Origin: an uncultured Pyrinomonas sp.
GTDB taxonomy: Bacteria; Acidobacteriota; Blastocatellia; Pyrinomonadales; Pyrinomonadaceae
DNA: 5,178 bases
NCBI GenBank assembly: GCA_937135995.1
Contig: CAKZOF010000189.1
Coordinates: forward strand, 1-5,178
Direction: 5' to 3'
In this document: positions 1 to 5,178 of the stretch, in pieces
Position numbering within the stretch: the stretch's first letter is position 1
Layout of the letters: each line of letters starts with the position of its first letter
Program-made: the position numbers and the translations under genes
The notes under the pieces: generated by a model
What the model was told of the DNA's origin: nothing
Databases searched by the model: none
What the model saw: the letters and a program-made list of their open reading frames with translations, nothing else

Positions 1-29
1 GGCCAACTTGCATGCGGCCAACTTGCATG
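1..29. repeat. Two adjacent copies of a 15-base direct repeat
   Basis: GGCCAACTTGCATG occurs at 1-14 and again at 16-29, separated by one base, giving a 15-base period (the last base is C in the first copy and T in the second). Copy one plus the next base contains the palindrome GCATGC. Because the first copy begins at base 1, the window may cut a longer tandem array whose size cannot be seen here. It lies about 88 bases beyond the stop codon of the minus-strand TPR gene. Its function is unknown; two copies could also be a chance or local duplication. Confidence 0.75.
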
Positions 30-116
30 TTCGAGCTCTTCTTTGAAAAACTAACTCGCGCCTTGACGATGGACGCTTGGTGTTGGCATCAAGCTGTCTT
101 GGAATTCTGTTTCCTG

Positions 117-1175
117 TCAGCGAGTAGCGTGTTTTTCGCGCAGTTGTTTGATGATCTGTCTGATCTTCTCCGCATCGCGCGAATCAGGTTGGTATTTGAG
201 GAAGAGTTCCAGTTCGTCGGCGGCCTCTCGGTAACGTTTCTGCTCGTTGTAGATGCGAGCCAGCTGCCAATGTATTTCCGCTACCGTACCCCCGCTCAGT
301 TGATTAGCGCGCTTAAGAGCAGCTTCCGCTCGATCGAGGTTTCCGAGGTGTTGTAGTGCTTTGCCAAGCCACAGATGGACGTTGGCTGAGCTGTCGTGAA
401 GCGTCGCGGCACGTCGAAAGCTTTCTGCCGCCGCACCGTACTGGCCAAGTTGATATTGCGCGAGGCCCAATCCGAAATTGCTGGAAAAGCTGCGTGGGTT
501 GACTTCAACCGCTTTGGTCAACAATACAAAGGCTGGTCGGTAGTAACCGCGTACTACATACTCTGTTCCTAATCGGTCTAGCGCTAAGTAGTAGTCGGGG
601 AAGATCTCTAGCGCCCTTTTCAGATATTCAAACGCTTGCTCGTCCTTTTTCTCTCGCAAAGCGGCGATCCCTTTGTCATAAAACTTCCTCGCTTCTTCTG
701 GGACTTCTTGGGCGAAAATAGCACTGGGTGGAGCAGCGGACGAATTGTTTGCGGTGCTCCTTGCCGTGTTCAGGTGGAAATCAACCTGCAGACTAGTTGC
801 TCCTTTGCCTGGAGCAGCCGAAACGTTGATGATCGTCGCATCCTGTGTCTGCTCTTCGTAACTGGTGCCGTAAGGTAAAACTTTTACTTTGTAATAGCCC
901 TCCGCAAGGCCAGCGAAGGTATAACGTCCTACGCCATCGGTTCGAGTGCGACTGAGCGTTCGATTCAAATCATCCAGCAGTTCGACATAAATGTTCGGTA
1001 TTGGACGATGGCCTTCAGCGAAGACTGTGCCGGAGATGCTATTTCTACCTTGGGTGGCGAAGATAGCGAAGGAGATTGCGGGATGTCGTGGCCATCGGCT
1101 CGCTGGTAGCGCTTGTTCACCTAGCGCAAGGAGAGAAGCTGCCAAGCAGGTTGCCAGATGCTGCTTCTTTTTCAT
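117..1175 (-). CDS. Exported protein with carboxypeptidase-regulatory-like domain and five TPR repeats
   Basis: A 352-residue protein of unknown specific function. Residues 1-25 look like a Sec signal peptide: MKKK basic start, a hydrophobic stretch at about 8-19, and a possible cleavage site near ALPA at 22-25. The C at residue 10 is too close to the N-terminus and has T before it, so a lipoprotein is unlikely. Residues about 44-135 resemble a carboxypeptidase-regulatory (CarboxypepD_reg/CNA-B-like) beta-sandwich, with SGTV at 48-51 and the typical TDGVGRYTFAGLAEGYYKVKV segment shape at 79-99. A low-complexity linker (136-157, rich in A, S, N, P) leads to five tandem TPRs of about 34 residues at roughly 161-194, 195-228, 229-262, 263-296 and 297-331, with canonical A/L/G/Y/P positions such as NPRS and FPDY at repeat ends. 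A basic helical tail finishes the protein. The family suggests a periplasmic or envelope protein-binding scaffold; there are no catalytic residues to assign. The start is supported by GGAG five bases upstream and an extended -10 promoter. It is visibly less GC-rich than ileS. No clear terminator hairpin was seen beyond the stop. Confidence 0.9.
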   Translation of the reverse strand: MKKKQHLATCLAASLLALGEQALPASRWPRHPAISFAIFATQGRNSISGTVFAEGHRPIPNIYVELLDDLNRTLSRTRTDGVGRYTFAGLAEGYYKVKVLPYGTSYEEQTQDATIINVSAAPGKGATSLQVDFHLNTARSTANNSSAAPPSAIFAQEVPEEARKFYDKGIAALREKKDEQAFEYLKRALEIFPDYYLALDRLGTEYVVRGYYRPAFVLLTKAVEVNPRSFSSNFGLGLAQYQLGQYGAAAESFRRAATLHDSSANVHLWLGKALQHLGNLDRAEAALKRANQLSGGTVAEIHWQLARIYNEQKRYREAADELELFLKYQPDSRDAEKIRQIIKQLREKHATR

Positions 1176-1180
1176 GGTGG

Positions 1181-1184
1181 CTCC
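1181..1184 (-). promoter_or_regulatory. Ribosome binding site of the TPR gene
   Basis: On the minus strand the sequence reads GGAG, then five bases, then ATG (1175-1173). This is a standard Shine-Dalgarno spacing and fixes the start at the MKKK signal peptide rather than at a downstream methionine. Confidence 0.7.
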
Positions 1185-1217
1185 GTCCAGTGCAAAGCTG
1201 GTCGGATTTTGCTCGCC

Positions 1218-1226
1218 ATTTTAGCA
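1218..1226 (-). promoter_or_regulatory. Extended -10 promoter for the TPR gene
   Basis: The minus strand reads TGCTAAAAT, which matches the extended -10 form TGn plus a 5-of-6 TATAAT box. The region where a -35 would sit (around 1242-1247, TTCCAC at 18-base spacing) is a poor match, which fits an extended -10 promoter. Initiation about seven bases downstream would give a leader of about 36 bases before the ATG. Assigned from consensus only; the sigma factor preference of this organism is unknown. Confidence 0.5.
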
Positions 1227-1263
1227 CGGCTGCTGTTCCGCGTGGAAAGCGCTTCTGTTAGTT

Positions 1264-1292
1264 TTGGTTTACCTCGAACCGTGCGGTACTAT
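1264..1292 (+). promoter_or_regulatory. Candidate sigma-70-type promoter for ileS
   Basis: TTGGTT at 1264-1269 and TACTAT at 1287-1292 are separated by exactly 17 bases. The -10 keeps the important first, second, fifth and sixth positions of TATAAT, while the -35 matches only TTG strongly. Transcription would start near 1299 and give a leader of roughly 70 bases to the preferred ileS start at 1372. No T-box-like or other recognisable riboswitch fits in so short a leader. If this promoter is real, the in-frame TTG at 1264 lies in the -35 box and cannot be the translation start. Confidence 0.4.
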
Positions 1293-1371
1293 TGCCTCTT
1301 GCGACGAGGCCGGAAGGTTCGTTGACTTTCAGCTTGGTCTTCAAATGAAAAATTCGAGCAAGAATGCTGGT

Positions 1372-4266
1372 ATGTCCACCGAGACGCCACTGGATCTGAA
1401 AAAGACCATCAATCTACCGCGCACGCGGTTCGCGCAGCAGGCCAATCTCGTGCAATCGGAGCCGGCCCGGTTGAAAAAATGGGCCGAAATGGACCTCTAC
1501 GAGATGATTCGCCGTGCGCGTCGCGGGCGTCCCAAATTCATCCTGCACGACGGGCCGCCATACGCCAACGCCGATATTCACATCGGCACGGCGATGAACA
1601 AGATACTCAAAGACTTCGTCATCAAGTCGCGCACCATGATGGGGTACGATGCGCCGTTCGTCCCCGGCTACGACTGTCACGGGTTGCCGATCGAGCTTTA
1701 CGTCGATCGCAAGTTGGGCGAAAAGAAGGCGCAGATGAGCGCCGTGGCTTTCCGGCGCGCCTGTCGCGAACACGCTTCCGACGCGCTTCGACGCCAGACG
1801 CGCGACTTTCAACGTTTGGGCGTGTTCGGCGAATGGTCTAATCCTTATCTGACCATGTCCAACGAGTACGAAGCGGAAACGGCGCGGCTGTTTGCGCGCT
1901 TCGTCGAACGCGGCTTCGTCTATCGCGGCGCGCGCCCCGTCTACTGGTGCATTCATGATCAAACGGCGCTCGCCGAAGCCGAAGTCGAATACCGCGAACA
2001 CACGAGCCCGTCGATCTACGTCAAATTCCCGTTCGCTGATGATCCGGCCAAGATCGCGCCGGAACTGGACGGTCGTCGCGTCTTCTTCCTGATCTGGACG
2101 ACGACGCCGTGGACGCTGCCCGCCAATCTCGGCATCGCCGTCAACCCGCTGTTCGAATATGCGGCGGTCGAGCATGGCGACGAGGTCTACATCGTCGCCA
2201 GCGAACTCGTCGAGACAGTGATCGAGAAATGCCATCTCGAAGGCGCACGCGTCATCGCACGCTTTCCCGGCGAGAGGCTGGATCGTTTGACGTGTCGCCA
2301 TCCGTGGCTTGACCGCCGGTCGCTGCTCATGCTCGGCGAGCACGTCACGCTCGGCGGCGAAGCGGACGCCGAAACCGAACTTGACGTGCGTGTTTCGCGT
2401 GACCGAAGAGTGACTGGCAAAGCGGGCACCGGACTGGTCCACACGGCCCCCGGCCATGGTCACGACGACTTCGTGATCGGCACCCGCTACGGCTTGGAGG
2501 TCTATTGCCCGGTGGACAACGCTGGACGGTTCACGGCCGAAGTCGAGCATTTCGCTGGCGAGCGCGTCTTCGATGCCAATCCGAAGATCGTCGAACTCCT
2601 GCGCGAGCGCGGCATGCTCCTTTTCAGCGAGCAGTACGCGCACCGCTACCCGCACTGTTGGCGGTGCCACAATCCCGTGATCTTCCGCGCGACGCCACAG
2701 TGGTTCATCTCGCTCGATGCGCCGGCGCGCGACGCCAAAGAGGAGGCTGCCTCTTTGCGCGCGATGGCGCTGCGCGAGATCGAGCGCGTCGAATGGATCC
2801 CCGATTGGGGGCGCGAGCGCATGCGCAACACCGTCGGCGGGCGGCCCGATTGGTGCGTGTCGCGGCAACGTCTGTGGGGCGTGCCGATCCCCGCCTTTTA
2901 TTGCAAAGCTTGCGGCGAGACGATCGCTTCAGCCGAAATCATGCAGCGCGTCGCTGACATCTTCGAACGCGAGTCGGCCGATGCGTGGTACGCGCGCAAA
3001 GCCGAGGAGCTTTTGCCAGAAGGGTTTGCCTGCCCGAAGTGCGGCGCAGCCGATTGGTCCAAAGAGTCGGACATTTTGGACGTGTGGTTTGACAGCGGCT
3101 CTTCGTCGGTCGCCGTGCTCGAAAAACGTCCCGCACTGCGCTGGCCCGCAGACGTGTATCTCGAAGGTGGAGATCAATTCCGCGGTTGGTTCAATTCGTC
3201 TCTGATGGTCGCGTTGGCGGCGCACGACGCCGCGCCATATCGGACGGTGATCACGCACGGGTGGGTCGTCGATGGCGAAGGGCGCGCGATGCACAAATCC
3301 CTAGGCAACGCCATCTCGCCCAACGAGGTCATCCAACAATCGGGCGCGGAGATCTTGCGGTTGTGGACCGCTTCGTCTGACTATCACGAGGACATGCGCT
3401 GTTCGCCGGAGATCTTGCAGCGCGTAGCTGAAGCCTACCGCAAGATCCGCAATACGGCGCGCTTTGCGCTCGGCAACCTCGATAAATTCGATCCGCAGCG
3501 CGACGCAGTCCCACGCGAAACGATGGAAGAGATCGACCGCTGGGCGCTAGCCGAACTGCACCGCGTGATCGCACGCACGCTCGATGCTTACGAAAGGTAC
3601 GAGTTTCACGCCGTCTATCACACGCTCCATCAATTCTGCACGGTGACGCTTTCGGCCGTCTATTTCGACATCATCAAGGACCGACTTTACACGTTCGCGC
3701 CGCGCAATCCGGCGCGCCGTTCAGCACAAACAGCGCTCTATCAAATCGCGGATGCGTTGGCGCGACTCATCGCACCAATCCTCGTTTTCACGGCGGACGA
3801 GATCTGGGAGAACCTTCCGCCGCACAGCGAACGGGCGCCGTCGGTTCATTTGGCCGAGTTCCCGCGCGTCGAACAGGCGGCGGATGAGGCAGCCTTGTTG
3901 CAACGGTGGGAGCGATTGTTTGAAGTACGCGACGCAGTGCTGCGCGCGCTTGAAGAAGCGCGTCAATCGAAGATGATCGGCGCTTCGCTGGAGGCGCGCG
4001 TCAGGCTCGAAGTTAGCGGCGAGCTGCGCGAACTACTCGAAAGCTACCGCGATCAACTGCGCTATCTCTTCATCGTCTCGCAAGTCGAACTGCAGCCGAG
4101 CGACGACAGCGCATTGCGTGTGCACGTTGCGCGCGCCGAGGGGCAGAAGTGCGAGCGCTGCTGGAACTACTCGCCGCGCGTCGGAGAGTCGGCGCGCTAC
4201 CCGACCGTGTGCGAGCGGTGCGTCCAAGCACTAGCCGAGATTGAGCAGGAGGCGCAAACAGGGTGA
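1372..4266 (+). CDS. ileS: Isoleucyl-tRNA synthetase (IleRS)
   Basis: Cytoplasmic class I aminoacyl-tRNA synthetase that charges tRNA-Ile with isoleucine and hydrolyses misactivated valine. From 1372 the product is 964 residues, close to the 938 of E. coli. The start was chosen because [16 protein letters not shown] aligns with the usual family N-terminus. The frame is open further up to an ATG at 1345 and a TTG at 1264, and no strong ribosome binding site decides between them. Landmarks in this numbering: GPPYAN at about 61-66; class I signature HIGT at 70-73 instead of HIGH; editing (CP1) domain with WTTTPWT at 242-248 and GHGHDD ending at D365/D366; CWRC at 429-432; CKAC at 511-514 and CPKC at 554-557, which look like a zinc ribbon; WFDSGSS, then GWFNSS; AMHKS at 639-643 in place of KMSKS; a helical anticodon-binding domain at about 690-850; and a C-terminal zinc finger with C927, C930, C947 and C950. 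This zinc finger marks the bacterial type 1 enzyme rather than the eukaryote-like, mupirocin-resistant type 2. The stop overlaps the lspA start. Confidence 0.98.
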   Translation: MSTETPLDLKKTINLPRTRFAQQANLVQSEPARLKKWAEMDLYEMIRRARRGRPKFILHDGPPYANADIHIGTAMNKILKDFVIKSRTMMGYDAPFVPGYDCHGLPIELYVDRKLGEKKAQMSAVAFRRACREHASDALRRQTRDFQRLGVFGEWSNPYLTMSNEYEAETARLFARFVERGFVYRGARPVYWCIHDQTALAEAEVEYREHTSPSIYVKFPFADDPAKIAPELDGRRVFFLIWTTTPWTLPANLGIAVNPLFEYAAVEHGDEVYIVASELVETVIEKCHLEGARVIARFPGERLDRLTCRHPWLDRRSLLMLGEHVTLGGEADAETELDVRVSRDRRVTGKAGTGLVHTAPGHGHDDFVIGTRYGLEVYCPVDNAGRFTAEVEHFAGERVFDANPKIVELLRERGMLLFSEQYAHRYPHCWRCHNPVIFRATPQWFISLDAPARDAKEEAASLRAMALREIERVEWIPDWGRERMRNTVGGRPDWCVSRQRLWGVPIPAFYCKACGETIASAEIMQRVADIFERESADAWYARKAEELLPEGFACPKCGAADWSKESDILDVWFDSGSSSVAVLEKRPALRWPADVYLEGGDQFRGWFNSSLMVALAAHDAAPYRTVITHGWVVDGEGRAMHKSLGNAISPNEVIQQSGAEILRLWTASSDYHEDMRCSPEILQRVAEAYRKIRNTARFALGNLDKFDPQRDAVPRETMEEIDRWALAELHRVIARTLDAYERYEFHAVYHTLHQFCTVTLSAVYFDIIKDRLYTFAPRNPARRSAQTALYQIADALARLIAPILVFTADEIWENLPPHSERAPSVHLAEFPRVEQAADEAALLQRWERLFEVRDAVLRALEEARQSKMIGASLEARVRLEVSGELRELLESYRDQLRYLFIVSQVELQPSDDSALRVHVARAEGQKCERCWNYSPRVGESARYPTVCERCVQALAEIEQEAQTG
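4247..4252 (+). promoter_or_regulatory. Ribosome binding site of lspA inside ileS
   Basis: A full AGGAGG lies ten bases upstream of the GTG at 4263, within the last codons of ileS. This supports the unusual-looking GTG start and translational coupling to ileS. Confidence 0.75.
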
Positions 4267-4775
4267 ACAGGGGAGCGGCTTTGTGGCGGGCAGCTTATCT
4301 GCTCGCCGCGGGCGGAATCTTTCTCGTGGACCAGATGAGCAAGGCGTGGGCGGCGCGCGCGCTTCGTTTCGGCTCCGAACGCGTCATTGTGCCGGGCCTG
4401 CTCAATTTCTCCTACGCCGAAAATCGCGGCATCGCCTTCGGGCAACTGCAAGAAGGCGGCCCCTTCGGGCGGTGGTTTCTGGTCGTGCTGGCCGCGCTCG
4501 CGGCCCTTTTCGTGCTCCTCTACTTCTTTCGCACGCCGCGGTCGGACGATCGCGTGCTCGGCGCTTGCGCCCTGCTGCTCGCTGGCATCTTCGGCAATCT
4601 GATCGATCGCGTGCGGCTCGGTTTCGTCATTGACTTCATCGATGTTCACGTCGGCAGCTACCACTGGCCGACTTTCAACGTCGCCGACGCGAGCATCTGC
4701 ATCGGAGCCGCCTTGCTCGCGGTCGACATCTTCAGAAAAGATGCCGGAACGAAAAGGCAGAGCAGAAGCAGCTAG
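4263..4775 (+). CDS. lspA: Lipoprotein signal peptidase (signal peptidase II)
   Basis: A 170-residue inner-membrane aspartic protease of family A8, of usual family length. It cleaves the signal peptide of diacylglyceryl-modified prolipoproteins just before the lipidated cysteine. Conserved elements are visible in order: VDQMSK with D23 and K27; NRGIAFG at 54-60, the family N-x-G-x-A-F motif; GNLIDR with N112 and D115; VIDFID with D124; and FNVADA with D142. By alignment with the E. coli enzyme (D123 and D141), D124 and D142 are the catalytic pair. Four membrane segments can be read at about 8-23, 72-89, 98-114 and 144-157. The GTG start overlaps the ileS stop (GTGA), and an AGGAGG sits ten bases upstream, so it is almost certainly co-transcribed and coupled with ileS, a common bacterial pairing. 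The C-terminus is a short basic tail ([13 protein letters not shown]). The enzyme looks complete and functional; it is the target class of globomycin. Confidence 0.97.
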   Translation: MNRGAALWRAAYLLAAGGIFLVDQMSKAWAARALRFGSERVIVPGLLNFSYAENRGIAFGQLQEGGPFGRWFLVVLAALAALFVLLYFFRTPRSDDRVLGACALLLAGIFGNLIDRVRLGFVIDFIDVHVGSYHWPTFNVADASICIGAALLAVDIFRKDAGTKRQSRSS

Positions 4776-4923
4776 GCGGCGCGGCCAAGGACGGCGGGCG
4801 AGAGGCCCTCGCTGAAACGATCTTCGGTCGGCTCTGGTCGCAAGGTTGATTCCAGCGTGGTCTAGTTGGAAAGAGGCGTTCGTTCGAGGTGCGCATCGAG
4901 CGGGCTGGTGCCGCAAAGATCGC

Positions 4924-4930
4924 AAAGGGG
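4924..4930 (+). promoter_or_regulatory. Ribosome binding site of lgt
   Basis: AAAGGGG ends six bases before the ATG at 4937. It is a purine-rich, somewhat imperfect Shine-Dalgarno sequence but well placed. A GTG at 4934 is directly in front of the ATG and in frame; ATG is preferred because MYPELxRIG is the usual family start. Confidence 0.5.
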
Positions 4931-4936
4931 TGGGTG

Positions 4937-5178
4937 ATGTATCCGGAACTCGTTCGCATCGGTGATTTCCCGATCAATACGTATGGCTTGCTGCTGGCGG
5001 TGGCCTTCCTCGTCGCGCTCTACGTCGCTGCGCGTCTTGCCGAGCGCGATGGCTTGCCGCGCGAACGCGTCTATGATCTCGGCTTGTGGATGTTGCTCGC
5101 GGCCATCATCGGTTCGAAGATACTGATGTTGTGGACCGAGCCGGCCTATCGGGAGAATCCGTGGCATCTCTTCTCGCT
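4937..5178 (+). CDS. lgt: Prolipoprotein diacylglyceryl transferase, N-terminal part
   Basis: The first 80 residues of Lgt, cut by the right edge of the window; the family is usually about 260-300 residues. Lgt is an inner-membrane enzyme that transfers diacylglycerol from phosphatidylglycerol to the lipobox cysteine of prolipoproteins, the step before LspA. The start MYPELVRIGDFPINTYGLLL is typical of many bacterial Lgt proteins. Y16 in the TYGL segment corresponds by position to the WYGL tyrosine of E. coli Lgt. Two membrane helices are visible at about 17-35 and 48-66, with a charged loop (RLAERDGLPRERVYD) between them. The diagnostic HGG region and the catalytic core lie beyond the window, so activity cannot be judged. 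It follows lspA after 161 bases in the same direction and is probably in the same operon, although a separate promoter in the gap cannot be excluded. The frame is open upstream to about 4850, but the family start and ribosome site favour 4937. Confidence 0.93.
   Translation, partial: MYPELVRIGDFPINTYGLLLAVAFLVALYVAARLAERDGLPRERVYDLGLWMLLAAIIGSKILMLWTEPAYRENPWHLFS

Noticed and set aside
12..356. A plus-strand frame of 114 codons overlapping the repeat and the end of the TPR gene
   Set aside because: Most of it is antisense to the TPR repeats, which are clearly coding on the minus strand.
1144..1175. Lipobox in the TPR protein, making it an LspA/Lgt substrate
   Set aside because: The only N-terminal cysteine is residue 10, preceded by T and far too close to the start for a lipoprotein signal peptide.
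1322..1350. TTGACT as a -35 box for a second ileS promoter
   Set aside because: No acceptable -10 box lies 16-18 bases downstream (the sequence there is ATGAAA-like).
1199..1371. T-box or other riboswitch in the ileS leader
   Set aside because: The leader from the candidate promoter is only about 70 bases and lacks a T-box sequence or a terminator/antiterminator pair.
1414..2868. A 484-codon open frame on the minus strand opposite ileS
   Set aside because: It is a GC-rich antisense shadow: it lies wholly inside a certain gene, its translation is rich in R, A, H and D with no recognisable domain, and there is no ribosome site or independent context.
4798..4812. Hairpin after lspA as an intrinsic terminator
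   Set aside because: The stem is only five base pairs and there is no following T run, so termination is not supported.
4741..4815. Small basic peptide (starting MPERKGR) overlapping the end of lspA
   Set aside because: It is only 24 codons, has arginine-rich content as expected from GC-rich out-of-frame sequence, and shows no good ribosome site.
4197..4925. A 242-codon minus-strand open frame opposite lspA and the end of ileS
   Set aside because: It covers the well-supported lspA gene, has low-complexity charged content and no domain. Antisense shadow.
4866..4937. A 23-codon TTG-started frame ending one base into the lgt ATG
   Set aside because: The stop/start overlap looks like coupling, but the start is weak and the composition is not protein-like; nothing recognisable is encoded.

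Overview
The window is a GC-rich bacterial chromosomal segment carrying three co-oriented housekeeping genes on the plus strand, ileS (isoleucyl-tRNA synthetase), lspA (signal peptidase II) and the first part of lgt (prolipoprotein diacylglyceryl transferase). A divergent minus-strand gene encodes an exported, non-enzymatic-looking protein with a carboxypeptidase-regulatory-like beta-sandwich followed by five TPR repeats. The style of the IleRS N-terminus, the lspA-lgt proximity and the beta-sandwich/TPR protein suggest an Acidobacteriota-like organism (perhaps Blastocatellia or relatives). This is inference from protein style only and is weakly held.

Layout. Positions 1-116 are non-coding and hold two copies of a 14-15 base direct repeat at the extreme left edge, possibly the end of a longer array outside the window. 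Positions 117-1175 (minus) are the TPR protein gene. Positions 1176-1371 form a divergent intergenic region with a credible promoter on each strand. Positions 1372-4266 are ileS, whose stop codon overlaps the GTG start of lspA (4263-4775). A 161-base gap with no convincing gene follows, then lgt starts at 4937 and runs off the right edge.

How the genes work together. Lgt attaches diacylglycerol to the lipobox cysteine of prolipoproteins and LspA then removes the signal peptide, so two successive steps of lipoprotein maturation sit side by side. The ileS-lspA pair is a widespread bacterial arrangement, and the 4-base stop/start overlap implies translational coupling. The divergent TPR protein has a Sec-type signal peptide but no convincing lipobox, so nothing in the sequence ties it to the lipoprotein pathway.

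Nothing here looks like a new defence, mobile or biosynthetic system. The points most worth a second look are the non-canonical class I signature motifs in IleRS (HIGT in place of HIGH, AMHKS in place of KMSKS), the edge repeat, and the base-composition contrast between the TPR gene and the ileS operon.
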